8,090 nucleotides of DNA from Kiritimatiellia bacterium (GCA_017476965.1 JAFUXX010000113.1:1-8090); one strand, 5' to 3'; numbered from the stretch's first letter, positions 1-7,560 are shown. A program made the numbers and translations. Notes: a model not told the origin generated them from the sequence alone.

Positions 1-114
1 CGCGGACGTCATTTTGCGGGAGCCCTGACGCCGCCGCTGCGGCGCCTCTCGCGGGCCGCTCCGGGGCGCTCCGGCCGGCCGCGGCGATTTGCGGGTGCAT
101 TTCGCGGCGGTTTG

Positions 115-123
115 TGCGATAAT
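115..123 (+). promoter_or_regulatory. Possible extended -10 promoter for leuS
   Basis: The sequence TGCGATAAT reads as an extended -10 element (TG, one base, then GATAAT, 5/6 to the TATAAT consensus). It stands out in an otherwise very GC-rich stretch, 48 nt upstream of the leuS ATG. There is no convincing -35: TGCATT at 96-101 lies at 16-bp spacing and matches poorly. Transcription would start near 130 and give a leader of about 40 nt. This is inference from motif resemblance only. Confidence 0.35.
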
Positions 124-171
124 TGCGCCGTTGCGCGCGCCGGAACGACAGCGCGCCGCGGACAGCACACC

Positions 172-2838
172 ATGAACGGCACAGAATACGATTTCACCGC
201 AATCGAAAAGAAGTGGCAGGCACGCTGGGAAGCGGAAAAGACCTTCGCCGCCGTCGATTTTTCGCCCAAGCCCAAGTACTACGCGCTCGACATGTTCCCG
301 TACCCGTCTGGCGCGGGGCTCCACGTCGGCCACCCGGAGGGGTACACGGCGACGGACATAGTCTGCCGCTACAAGCGCGCCAAGGGCTTCAACGTGCTGC
401 ACCCGATGGGCTTCGACGCGTTCGGCCTCCCGGCCGAGCAGTACGCCGTGGAGACCGGCACGCACCCGCGCATCACGACCGAGAAGAACATCGCCAACTT
501 CACGCGCCAGATCAAGGCGCTCGGCTTCTCCTACGACTGGGACCGCGAGGTGCGCACCTGCGACCCCGACTACTACAAGTGGACGCAGTGGATTTTCGAG
601 AAGCTCTACGAGAAGGGCCTCGCGTACGTGGCGGAGGTGCCGGTGAACTGGTGCCCGGCGCTCGGCACGGTGCTCGCCAACGAAGAGGTGATCGACGGCC
701 GCTCCGAGCGCGGCAACCACCCCGTGGTGCGCCGCCCGATGCGCCAGTGGATGCTCAAGATCACGGCCTACGCCGAGCGCCTGCTCAAGGACATCGACAC
801 TGTCGACTGGCCCGAAGGCATCAAGGAGATGCAGCGCAACTGGATCGGCAAGTCCACCGGTGCGGAGGTGGTGTTTGGCGTGCGCGCGGCGCACGCCAAA
901 CACCGCGGCGATGAATCGCCGCTTCGGCTCACGGGTGATGGGGAGGGCGCGGGCGAGGGCGCTGGCAGCCGAAGCGCCGACAACTCGGAAAACTCTGGAG
1001 ATGCCTCCGGTAGCCGATGCGCCGATTCATCGGCGCGGATCGTGGTCTACACCACGCGCTGCGACACGCTCTTCGGGGCCACTTACATGGTGATGAGCCC
1101 GGAGTACGCGCTCGTCACGAAGTGGCTCGAAGAGGGGCGCCTCACGAATCCCGACGAGGTGCGGGCGTACCGCGAGGCCGCGGCGCGCAAGTCCGATTTC
1201 GAGCGCACCGAAATGGCCAAGGACAAGACCGGCGTGCAGCTCGGCGGCATCGTGGGCGTGAATCCGGTGAACGGCGCCGAGATTCCGATCTACATCTCCG
1301 ACTACGTGCTCGCTTCCTACGGCACTGGCGCGATCATGGCCGTGCCCGCGCACGACACGCGCGACTGGGAGTTCGCCAAGAAATTCGGCATCCCGATGGT
1401 CGAGGTGGTCGCCGGCGGCGACATCGAGAAGGAGGCTTTCACCGATTGCGCCACCGGCACGATGGTGAACTCAGGCTTCCTCACGGGACTGTCGGTCGAC
1501 GAAGCCAAGAAGAAGATGATCGCGTGGCTCGAAGAAAAGGGCTGCGGCCGCGCGAAGGTGCAGTACAAGCTTCGCGACTGGCTCTTCAGCCGCCAGCGCT
1601 ACTGGGGCGAGCCGTTCCCGGTGATCCACATGGACGACGGCTCCACGCAGCTCGTGCCCTCCGAAGACCTGCCGCTGGAGCTCCCCGAGCTTACCGACTA
1701 CAAGCCCACGGGCACCGGCGATCCGCCTCTCGCGAAGGCCACGAACTGGACCCGTTACACAGATCCCAAGACAGGCAAGACCGGCTGGCGCGAGACGAAC
1801 ACTATGCCGCAGTGGGCGGGCTCCTGCTGGTACTACCTGCGCTACATCGATCCGCACAACGCGCAGGCCTTCTGCGACAAGAAGAAGGAAGCTTACTGGA
1901 TGCCCGTCGATCTCTACGTCGGCGGCGCGGAACACGCGGTGCTGCACCTGCTCTACGCGCGTTTCTGGCACAAGGTCCTCTTCGACCTAGGTCTCGTCTC
2001 CACGAACGAGCCGTTCCAGAAGCTCGTCAACCAGGGCATGATCCTCGGCATCTCGTACAAGGATCCGCGCGGCGTGCTGGTGCCCACGAACGAGGTCGAT
2101 TTCACCGACCCGCAGCACCCGAAGCGCGTCTCGGACGGCGCCCCGCTCGTCGAATTTCCCGCGAAGATGAGCAAGTCGCTCAAGAACGTGGTGAACCCGG
2201 ACGACGTGATCCGCGACTACGGCGCGGACGCCCTCCGTCTCTACGAGATGTTCATGGGCGCGCTCCAGGACGTGAAGCCGTGGAACACCAAGAACCTCGA
2301 AGGCGTCGCGCGCTTCCTGCGCCGCTCGTGGAACATGGTGACGGGGCAGGAGATCGTCGACGCGCCGCTTTCCAAGGAGCAGGACCGTCTGCTCAACGCG
2401 ACGGTCAAGAAGGTGTCGCAGGACATCGAAGGCCTCGCGTTCAACACCGCGATTTCGCAGCTCATGATCTTCCTCAACGCGTTCGCCGGCGAGGGCAAGC
2501 CCCTGCCGCGCAAGGCCGCGGAGACCTACGTGCAGCTGCTCGCGCCGTTTGCGCCGCACGTCGGCGAAGAGCTCTGGGAGCGGCTCGGCCACGAAGGCGG
2601 CGTTTCGTACGTGCCGTGGCCGGAGTGGGACGAAAAGGCGCTCGTTCTCGACGAGGTCGAAATCGCGGTCCAGATCCGCGGCAAGGTGCGCGCCCGCATC
2701 ATGATGCCGGCCGCCGCGACTCCCGCCGAGATGGAGAAGATCGCGCTCGCCGACGCCAAGGTGCAGGCCGCGCTCGCCGGCGCCGCTCCGCGCAAGGTGA
2801 TCGCCGTTCCCAAGCGCCTCGTCAACATCGTCGTCTAA
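172..2838 (+). CDS. leuS: Leucine--tRNA ligase (LeuRS) with an in-frame insert in the editing domain
   Basis: Class Ia aminoacyl-tRNA synthetase, 888 aa, cytoplasmic; charges tRNA-Leu with leucine using ATP. Visible motifs are HVGH (the HIGH signature) at residues 51-54, KMSKS at 665-669, the CP1 editing domain with TTRCDTLFG from 294 and AHDTRD at 393-398, [15 protein letters not shown] in the catalytic domain, and a C-terminal tRNA-binding domain ending VNIVV. Thr299 and Asp398 align with the editing residues T252 and D345 of E. coli LeuRS, so editing looks possible. The CP1 'zinc' region has only one cysteine (NWCPALG), the zinc-less type known in many bacteria. Residues about 238-288 are extra compared with normal LeuRS and consist of a low-complexity Gly/Ser/Asp/Ala stretch encoded by a palindromic repeat (see 904-1037). 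Cys297 replaces the usual proline of TTRPD. The ATG at 172 is chosen because MNGTEYDF...IEKKWQ is the family N-terminus; a TTG at 112 would add 20 unlikely residues. No clear Shine-Dalgarno site. Probable first gene of leuS-larB-larC-SDR. Confidence 0.97.
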   Translation: MNGTEYDFTAIEKKWQARWEAEKTFAAVDFSPKPKYYALDMFPYPSGAGLHVGHPEGYTATDIVCRYKRAKGFNVLHPMGFDAFGLPAEQYAVETGTHPRITTEKNIANFTRQIKALGFSYDWDREVRTCDPDYYKWTQWIFEKLYEKGLAYVAEVPVNWCPALGTVLANEEVIDGRSERGNHPVVRRPMRQWMLKITAYAERLLKDIDTVDWPEGIKEMQRNWIGKSTGAEVVFGVRAAHAKHRGDESPLRLTGDGEGAGEGAGSRSADNSENSGDASGSRCADSSARIVVYTTRCDTLFGATYMVMSPEYALVTKWLEEGRLTNPDEVRAYREAAARKSDFERTEMAKDKTGVQLGGIVGVNPVNGAEIPIYISDYVLASYGTGAIMAVPAHDTRDWEFAKKFGIPMVEVVAGGDIEKEAFTDCATGTMVNSGFLTGLSVDEAKKKMIAWLEEKGCGRAKVQYKLRDWLFSRQRYWGEPFPVIHMDDGSTQLVPSEDLPLELPELTDYKPTGTGDPPLAKATNWTRYTDPKTGKTGWRETNTMPQWAGSCWYYLRYIDPHNAQAFCDKKKEAYWMPVDLYVGGAEHAVLHLLYARFWHKVLFDLGLVSTNEPFQKLVNQGMILGISYKDPRGVLVPTNEVDFTDPQHPKRVSDGAPLVEFPAKMSKSLKNVVNPDDVIRDYGADALRLYEMFMGALQDVKPWNTKNLEGVARFLRRSWNMVTGQEIVDAPLSKEQDRLLNATVKKVSQDIEGLAFNTAISQLMIFLNAFAGEGKPLPRKAAETYVQLLAPFAPHVGEELWERLGHEGGVSYVPWPEWDEKALVLDEVEIAVQIRGKVRARIMMPAAATPAEMEKIALADAKVQAALAGAAPRKVIAVPKRLVNIVV
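904..1037. repeat. Palindromic repeat element inserted in frame within leuS
   Basis: A 134-bp segment is bounded by inverted repeats 904-934 and 1007-1037 that match at 26 of 31 positions. Inside the left arm, GCGGCGA (905-911) and TCGCCGC (916-922) form a perfect 7-bp hairpin around TGAA. Inside the right arm, GCGCCGAT (1019-1026) and ATCGGCGC (1029-1036) form a perfect 8-bp palindrome around TC. A third, degraded copy of the same unit lies between them at 964-988, in the orientation of the right arm. The segment holds no stop codon in the leuS frame and coincides with the part of LeuRS absent from typical family members. It resembles, in kind, the palindromic elements that insert inside Rickettsia genes; I do not recognise the family. 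No further copy was noticed in this window. Confidence 0.75.
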
Positions 2839-2851
2839 CCACGCGCCAGCC

Positions 2852-3535
2852 GTGAACGACCCGGCCGCAGCATCCCTCGACCTCGGCTTCGCGCAAGTCG
2901 ACCTCGACCGCTTGCGGCGGCAGGGCGTGCCGGAGGTCGTGTACGGCGCCGGCAAGACCGCGGATCAGATCGCCGCGATCGCCGCGGCCTTGCGCGACCG
3001 CGGCCAGTCCCCGGTTCTCGTCACGCGCATCGACGCGGAAAAGGCGGCGGCCGTCGCGGCGGCGCTGGGCCCCGGTTTCGAGTACTGGCCCGCGGCCCGA
3101 CTCGGACGCCTCGGCCCGGCCCGCGAGCCTGACGGCAAGGGCCGCATCGCCGTCGTGTGCGCCGGCACGAGCGACCTGCCCGTGGCGGACGAAGCCGCCC
3201 TCGTCGCCGAATCGCTCGGCAACGAGGTCCTGCGCGTCACGGACGTCGGGGTGGCCGGGTTGCACAGGCTCCTCGCACGGGCCGACGAAATCCGCTCCGC
3301 CCGCGTCGTAATAGTCGTCGCCGGCATGGAAGGCGCGCTCGCGAGCGCCGTGGGCGGGCTCGTTTCCGCGCCGGTGATAGCGGTTCCAACGAGCGTCGGC
3401 TACGGTGCCGCTTTCGATGGGCTCGCCGCGCTTCTCGCCATGCTCAACAGCTGCGCGGCCGGAGTTTCGGTGGTCAACATCGACAACGGCTTCGGCGCCG
3501 GATTCCTCGCTTCGAGGATAAACCACCTGCAATGA
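2852..3535 (+). CDS. larB: Nickel-pincer cofactor biosynthesis protein LarB (NaAD carboxylase/hydrolase)
   Basis: 227 aa, cytoplasmic. LarB carboxylates the pyridinium ring of nicotinic acid adenine dinucleotide and hydrolyses the phosphoanhydride to give pyridinium-3,5-dicarboxylate mononucleotide, the first step of nickel-pincer nucleotide synthesis. The PurE-like C-terminal domain is unmistakable: [10 protein letters not shown] at 27-36, [13 protein letters not shown] from 104, [10 protein letters not shown] at 131-140, [11 protein letters not shown] at 156-165, PTSVGYG at 179-185 and NSCAAG around Cys201. Cys201 and Glu160 are 41 residues apart, the same spacing as the catalytic Cys221/Glu180 pair I recall for Lactiplantibacillus plantarum LarB. 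The N-terminus is about 20 residues shorter than that protein and lacks its leading helix. GTG 2852 is the only start available: the frame is closed by a TGA at 2798-2800 and no other start codon lies between. There is no visible Shine-Dalgarno site; the leuS stop is 13 nt upstream, suggesting translational coupling or read-on. The stop overlaps the larC start (ATGA). Confidence 0.95.
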   Translation: MNDPAAASLDLGFAQVDLDRLRRQGVPEVVYGAGKTADQIAAIAAALRDRGQSPVLVTRIDAEKAAAVAAALGPGFEYWPAARLGRLGPAREPDGKGRIAVVCAGTSDLPVADEAALVAESLGNEVLRVTDVGVAGLHRLLARADEIRSARVVIVVAGMEGALASAVGGLVSAPVIAVPTSVGYGAAFDGLAALLAMLNSCAAGVSVVNIDNGFGAGFLASRINHLQ

Positions 3536-4878
3536 AAACGCTCTATTTCCAGCTCGAATCCGGCGCCGCCGGGGACATGCTCGCTGCGTCGCTCCTGGAA
3601 CTCGTCCCGGATTCCGCGGCCTCGCTCGAACGCCTGTCCGCGATGGGGATTCCCGGCGTGGAGTTTTCCACGGCCCGTTCCGCCAGAGGAGGGATCGCCG
3701 GCACGCTTTTCGACGTCCGCGTGAACGGCGAAGTCGAAGGCGTCTCCGCGCCCGCCGAACATCACGAGCATCACCACGAGCACGAACACGAGCATCACCA
3801 CGATCACGACCACGGCGATCACGACCACGGCGATCACGACTACGGGCACGGCGACCACGACCACGGGCACCACCATCACCACCACGCGGGGCTTGCGGAG
3901 ATACGGGCTCACATCGACGCGCTTGCCGCGCCTGAGAGCGTTCGCGCGGGAGTCCGCGCCGTGTACGACATAATCGCGGAGGCGGAATCGAAAGCCCACG
4001 GCCGCCCGGTCGAACTCGTGCATTTCCACGAAGTCGGCGCGCTCGACGCCGTTGCGGACGTCGCGGCCGTCTGTTCGCTGATCGAGGAAATCGCGCCGGA
4101 CCGGATCGTGGCTTCGGTGCCGAATGCCGGCGGCGGCACGGTGCGCTGCGCCCACGGAGTGATGCCGGTGCCAGCTCCGGCGACTGAACGCATTCTCGAA
4201 GGGATGCCTTGGCGCGGCGATTCGCCGGAGTGCGGCGAGCTGCTCACCCCGACCGGCGCGGCGCTGCTGCGCAAATTCGTCGACCGCTTCGGTCCCAAGC
4301 CCGAAGGCCGCACGATCCGGACCGGTTGCGGCCTCGGCCACAAGGAGGTCGAGGGGCGCGCGAATCTCGTGCGGGCTATGCTCGTCGAAGAAACCGCCGA
4401 ACCCGCCGCCCCCGGCGGACCGAACGGCCGCGTGACGGAACTCGCGGCGAATTTGGACGACATGACGGGCGAAGCGCTCGCTTTCGCCTGCGACCGCATC
4501 CGCGAGGCCGGGGCGCTCGACGTTTCCGTCGCGCCGCTGTTCATGAAGAAGGGACGCCCGGGCCACCTCCTTCTCGTCCTCGCCGCGCCGGAGGACGCCG
4601 ATCGCGTCGCCGCGACGATTTTGCGGGAAACTTCCACCATCGGCGTGCGGCGCAAAGACTGTGCGCGGTACGAGATGCGGCGGGAGTCCTGCGTCGTCGG
4701 CACGGATCCGGACGGCAACCCGGTGCACGTGAAGCGCAGCACCGGTTACGGAGCGGAAAAATCGAAGACGGAATTCGACGATTTGGTCCGGCTCGCTTCC
4801 GGCCTCGGATCGCGGCAAGCGCCGTATTGCGGCGGCGCCATGTCCGCCGAAACGCCTCGATGCGGGGAATCGCGATGA
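3532..4878 (+). CDS. larC: Nickel-pincer cofactor biosynthesis protein LarC (nickel insertion cyclometallase), unsplit
   Basis: 448 aa. LarC inserts nickel into pyridinium-3,5-bisthiocarboxylate mononucleotide in a CTP-dependent reaction, the last step of the LarB-LarE-LarC pathway. The LarC1 part covers about residues 1-286: SGAAGDM near the N-terminus, a His-rich segment at 77-118 (24 His in 42 residues, interspersed with Asp, Glu and Gly), [14 protein letters not shown] from 164 and [10 protein letters not shown] at 200-209. A Pro/Ala/Gly-rich linker (about 287-300) leads to the LarC2 part, with [14 protein letters not shown] after 301 and MKKGRPGH at 338-345, and an end typical of the family around 430. 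In L. plantarum LarC1 and LarC2 are joined by programmed frameshifting; here the frame is continuous. The N-terminal FQLESG lacks the acidic residue usual in FDxxSG. ATG 3532 overlaps the larB stop; GAGGA at 3514-3518 is a rather distant possible ribosome binding site (13 nt). The stop overlaps the next gene's start (ATGA). Confidence 0.95.
   Translation: MKTLYFQLESGAAGDMLAASLLELVPDSAASLERLSAMGIPGVEFSTARSARGGIAGTLFDVRVNGEVEGVSAPAEHHEHHHEHEHEHHHDHDHGDHDHGDHDYGHGDHDHGHHHHHHAGLAEIRAHIDALAAPESVRAGVRAVYDIIAEAESKAHGRPVELVHFHEVGALDAVADVAAVCSLIEEIAPDRIVASVPNAGGGTVRCAHGVMPVPAPATERILEGMPWRGDSPECGELLTPTGAALLRKFVDRFGPKPEGRTIRTGCGLGHKEVEGRANLVRAMLVEETAEPAAPGGPNGRVTELAANLDDMTGEALAFACDRIREAGALDVSVAPLFMKKGRPGHLLLVLAAPEDADRVAATILRETSTIGVRRKDCARYEMRRESCVVGTDPDGNPVHVKRSTGYGAEKSKTEFDDLVRLASGLGSRQAPYCGGAMSAETPRCGESR
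3801..3866 (+). repeat. 15-bp tandem repeat encoding the LarC His/Asp-rich segment
   Basis: The unit CGATCACGACCACGG occurs perfectly at 3801-3815 and 3816-3830, with one mismatch at 3831-3845 and again with one mismatch at 3852-3866 after a 6-nt interruption. It encodes the His-Asp-His-Gly-Asp type pentapeptides of the His-rich region. The near-identical copies suggest recent slippage expansion, so the length of this region may differ between strains. The reading frame is unaffected because the unit is a multiple of three. Confidence 0.8.
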
Positions 4879-5651
4879 ACGGCAGAGTCCAGGCCGACGC
4901 CCCGCTCGCGGACAAAGTCGCCCTCGTCACGGGCGGCTCGAAGCGGCTCGGTCGCAGGATTTGCCTCGCGCTGGCCGGCGCCGGGTGCGACGTCGTGGTG
5001 CACTGCAACCGGTCGCGCGCCGACGCCGAAGCGCTCGCCGGCGAGATTCGCGGCCTCGGGCGGCAGGCGTGGTGCGTCGAAGGGGATTTCTCGAATCCTT
5101 ACGCGGCGGACGCCACGATGGACGGCGCGTGGGAGATGGCGGGCTGGGTGGACGTGCTCGTCAACAACGCTTCCGAGTGGTCGCACGCGGAACTTGCGGA
5201 CGCCACGGTCGAGGAGACGGAGCGGCTCTGGCGCGTGAACTGCCTTTCGCCGGTCCGCCTCGCGCGCGCGATGCGCGAAAAGGCCGAGGCTGCGGTCGCG
5301 TCGGGAATGCTGCCGGACCACTGGCGCGGCTCGGTGGTGAACGTGCTCGACCGCGACATCGCGCGCCGGTCCGCCGGGCGGTACCCGTATTGGTCATCCA
5401 AGCGCGCTCTCGCCGATTTCACCGAATGCGCGGCCCTCGAATTCGCGCCGCGCATCGCGATGAACGGCGTCGCCCCGGGCCCGGTGCTTGCGCCGGAATC
5501 GCCCGCGCTTTCAGAACCCGCCGGCGAACTGCCGCTCGGGCTGCGGCCCGCGCCTGCGGACGTCGCCGCCGCGGTCGTGTACCTGGCTTCCGCGCCGTCG
5601 GTAACGGGCCAGATACTGTACGTGGATTCAGGCCAGCGGCTGCTCGGCTGA
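4875..5651 (+). CDS. FolM/pteridine-reductase-like short-chain dehydrogenase
   Basis: 258 aa classical SDR with a Rossmann fold. The cofactor motif is TGGSKRLG at 19-26, the TGxxxRxG variant characteristic of pteridine reductases and FolM rather than the usual TGxxxGxG. HCNRS at 43-47, with Arg24, Arg46 and Ser47, points to NADPH. NNAS at 97-100 and Asn122 complete the core, and the active site is Asp159, Tyr172, Lys176 (Asp in place of the standard Ser, again as in pteridine reductases). The C-terminal VDSGQRLLG also suits this group. The likely reaction is NADPH-dependent reduction of dihydromonapterin, dihydrobiopterin or another pterin; substrate cannot be read from sequence. ATG 4875 overlaps the larC stop (ATGA) and has GGGGAA at 4864-4869 in front; an in-frame ATG at 4860 would add five residues. 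Position in the lar operon raises the question of a link to cofactor metabolism, but co-transcription alone does not show it. Confidence 0.9.
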   Translation: MNGRVQADAPLADKVALVTGGSKRLGRRICLALAGAGCDVVVHCNRSRADAEALAGEIRGLGRQAWCVEGDFSNPYAADATMDGAWEMAGWVDVLVNNASEWSHAELADATVEETERLWRVNCLSPVRLARAMREKAEAAVASGMLPDHWRGSVVNVLDRDIARRSAGRYPYWSSKRALADFTECAALEFAPRIAMNGVAPGPVLAPESPALSEPAGELPLGLRPAPADVAAAVVYLASAPSVTGQILYVDSGQRLLG

Positions 5652-5672
5652 AAGAGCGGGGCGGGGCGGAAG

Positions 5673-5689
5673 CGCGCGGGCCCGGCGCG
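5673..5689. terminator. Weak GC hairpin between convergent genes
   Basis: The 41-bp spacer between the two converging transcription units contains CGCGC (5673-5677) paired with GCGCG (5685-5689) around a 7-nt loop. There is no T-tract on either side. It is the only candidate terminator in the spacer, and in DNA this GC-rich a 5-bp stem could occur by chance. Confidence 0.2.
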
Positions 5690-5692
5690 GCG

Positions 5693-6463
5693 TCACGGGC
5701 GCCAAGGGCGGAGGGGCGCTTTGTCCGCCTTGAGGAGCAGCTCGATTTCGCGGGGCGTCGCTTCGCGCCAGCATCCGGAGCGCAGGTCAGTCGGGAGCTT
5801 GAGGGCGTTCACGGCCGTCCTGCGCAGCGATTCCACGCGCAGGCCGGTCTTTTCGCACATGCGGCGGATCTGCCTGTTGCGGCCTTCCTTGAGCTTGAAG
5901 ACGAGCCTGTGGCGCGGGCCGGCGGGGCCGTCCGCGAGCCGCATGGCGTATTCGACGCGGACGGGCGCGAGCCTCACGCCGTCGAGCTCCATCGGGCCTT
6001 GCAGGGAGTCGAGCGTTTCGTCGTCGAACACGCCGCAGACCTGGACGCGGTACGTCTTGGAATGGCCGTTGCGGGGGTGGGTGAGCTCGTTCACGAGCTC
6101 GCCGTCGTTCGAAAGCACGAGCAGACCGTCCGAATCGCGGTCGAGCCGCCCGGCCGAAACGACGCGCTCCTTCACGCCGCGGAGCAGGTCGTAGACGGTT
6201 TCGCCGCGCCCTTCCTCGCGGGTGCAGAGCGTGCCGCGCGGCTTGTTCATCAGGATCACGCGTCGGCGCGGCGGGTCGGCGGCGGAAATCCTGCGGCCCT
6301 CAACTTCGATCACGGCCGATTCGGGATTTTCGACGCGGAAACCGGGCTCGCGGACGATCCTGCCGTCCACTTTCACCGCGCCGCCGGCGATGATGGACGC
6401 GCAGTGCCGGCGCGAATCCACCCCGGCGCGTTCCAGGATGCACTGAAGGCGGTTGGATGCCAC
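5693..6463 (-). CDS. rRNA pseudouridine synthase, RsuA/RluB/RluF family
   Basis: 256 aa. Isomerises a specific uridine in rRNA to pseudouridine. An N-terminal S4 RNA-binding domain (about residues 4-60: RLQCILERAG, SRRHCASIIAGGAVKVDG) is followed by the catalytic domain, with KPRG at 74-77, the catalytic motif GRLDRDSDGLL containing Asp108, the KTYRVQV strand, and GRNRQIRRM near the C-terminus. These features place it in the RsuA/RluB/RluE/RluF branch; the S4 domain excludes RluE. I cannot decide between 16S (RsuA) and 23S (RluB/RluF) targets. GTG 6463 begins 4 nt after the upstream epimerase stop, no closer Shine-Dalgarno site is visible, and no other start lies nearby, so expression probably depends on the epimerase transcript. 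It ends 41 bp from the convergent SDR gene. Confidence 0.92.
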   Translation of the reverse strand: MASNRLQCILERAGVDSRRHCASIIAGGAVKVDGRIVREPGFRVENPESAVIEVEGRRISAADPPRRRVILMNKPRGTLCTREEGRGETVYDLLRGVKERVVSAGRLDRDSDGLLVLSNDGELVNELTHPRNGHSKTYRVQVCGVFDDETLDSLQGPMELDGVRLAPVRVEYAMRLADGPAGPRHRLVFKLKEGRNRQIRRMCEKTGLRVESLRRTAVNALKLPTDLRSGCWREATPREIELLLKADKAPLRPWRP

Positions 6464-6467
6464 GGCG

Positions 6468-7508
6468 CTAGAAGAAGAGTTTGGCGAGGGCCAGCGCGCC
6501 CTGCTTCCACGGGACGCGGTGGGACACGCCGGATTTGCCGGCGAACTCCGCCACGTGGTCCGCGTACCAGTCGTAGTTGCGCACGAGCGCGTCGCGGTTG
6601 GAATACTTGGGGGCGAAGCCGAGTTTCGCCTTGGCCTTGTCGATCGAGACGAACGACTCCTTGCAGGCCGTCTCGTAGACCCAGGCGTAGAGCGGGGAAA
6701 GGTGGATTTTTTCGAGGAAGCGCAGGGCGGCGATGACCGGCCGCGCGGGGAAGCCCTTGATCTTCTTGCCGTAGCCGGCGCGGTCCAGCACGGCCTGCCA
6801 GTCCTCGCGCATGGTGCCGTACTCCGCGGCGCCGATGTTGAACACGTCGTCCACGTCGGCGGCGGGGAGCGTGAGGCAGGCGTAAATGGCGTCGCACAGG
6901 TCGTCCACGTCGAGAAGCTGGTACGGGTTGCTCCCGTCGCCGATCATCGGGAAACCGTGGCCCGTGTACGCCCAGTCGTATAGCAGGGCGAACACGCCGA
7001 GCCGTTCGGGGCCGACGAACGACTTCGGCCGCAGGACGGGAATGCACAGCCCGCGGGAGCGGAACGCCGGCACGATGTCGCGCTCCACCTCGACCTTGCA
7101 CCGGCCGTAGGGGCCCACGCCGACGAGCTCGTCGGTTTCCAGCAGCGGGTGGTGGTCCGGCACGCCGTAGACGGCGGTCGAGGAGATGTGGACGCAGCGC
7201 TTCACGCCGTTGCGCAGCGCGGCTTCGAACACGTTGCGCACGCCGTCGACGTCCGTCGAGCGGATTTCGTCCTCCGTGTACAGCGGCAGGGCCGCCGCGC
7301 AGTGGACGACGCAATCGTACCCCTTCATCGCCTCTAGCAGCGTCGGGAAGTCGCGTATGTCCTCGCGGAAGCACTCCACTTCGCCCTTTTCGGGGTAGTC
7401 GAACGGGGCGATGTCGTACACGGCGATCTTTTCCGCCCCTCGCGCCTTGAGCGCGCGCACGAGGTTGATGCCGAGGAACCCCGCTCCTCCCGTCACGAAA
7501 ACTTTCAT
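6468..7508 (-). CDS. NAD-dependent epimerase/dehydratase (extended SDR)
   Basis: 346 aa. The Rossmann motif TGGAGFLG at 6-13 and Asp32 at the end of the second strand (NAD preference) are followed by SSTAVYG at 109-115 and the catalytic Tyr134-x3-Lys138 (YGRCK). LRPKSFVGPERLG and the QLLDVDDLCDAI stretch are typical of nucleotide-sugar epimerases/dehydratases. The family includes UDP-sugar 4-epimerases, dehydratases and 3-beta-HSD-like enzymes; the substrate cannot be assigned. The last 80 or so residues (from about ALRFLEK onward, ending KQGALALAKLFF) form a helix-rich tail that may be amphipathic or membrane-associated. ATG 7508 is preferred over a TTG two codons upstream because AGGAG (7519-7515) sits 6 nt in front of it. 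First gene of a two-gene leftward operon with its own promoter. Confidence 0.92.
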   Translation of the reverse strand: MKVFVTGGAGFLGINLVRALKARGAEKIAVYDIAPFDYPEKGEVECFREDIRDFPTLLEAMKGYDCVVHCAAALPLYTEDEIRSTDVDGVRNVFEAALRNGVKRCVHISSTAVYGVPDHHPLLETDELVGVGPYGRCKVEVERDIVPAFRSRGLCIPVLRPKSFVGPERLGVFALLYDWAYTGHGFPMIGDGSNPYQLLDVDDLCDAIYACLTLPAADVDDVFNIGAAEYGTMREDWQAVLDRAGYGKKIKGFPARPVIAALRFLEKIHLSPLYAWVYETACKESFVSIDKAKAKLGFAPKYSNRDALVRNYDWYADHVAEFAGKSGVSHRVPWKQGALALAKLFF

Positions 7509-7514
7509 CTGCAA

Positions 7515-7519
7515 CTCCT
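7515..7519 (-). promoter_or_regulatory. Shine-Dalgarno site of the epimerase gene
   Basis: AGGAG on the minus strand, 6 nt before ATG 7508. It is the best ribosome binding site in the window and fixes the start at 7508 rather than at the TTG at 7514. Confidence 0.8.
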
Positions 7520-7560
7520 GCGGCCGGCGCCGCCCGTGCCCGGGCGTCCCGTCCGTTTCA

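Noticed and set aside
2..28. Possible tail of an upstream rightward gene ending at TGA 26-28, followed by a small GC hairpin at 29-44.
   Set aside because: Only eight codons are visible and the hairpin (6-bp stem, no T-tract) is what very GC-rich DNA gives by chance. It cannot be supported without sequence to the left.
1017..2855. Long 612-codon rightward frame overlapping leuS.
   Set aside because: Shadow of leuS in another frame: Arg/Ala/His-rich with no domains, a usual by-product of GC-rich third positions.
3760..3885. Repeats in the His-rich region considered as a CRISPR-like or intergenic array.
   Set aside because: The repeats are in frame inside larC, 15 bp long without spacers, and encode a His/Asp stretch known from this family.
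1987..4818. Long leftward frames opposite leuS, larB and larC (1987-2955, 2822-3532, 3400-4818).
   Set aside because: Antisense shadows of well-recognised genes; low-complexity Arg/Val/His composition and no motifs. The valine runs are only the complement of the LarC His repeats.
4961..7374. Long Arg-rich frames at 4961-6736 (rightward) and 6373-7374 (leftward).
   Set aside because: They cross gene boundaries of the SDR, pseudouridine synthase and epimerase, which are clearly coding in other frames.
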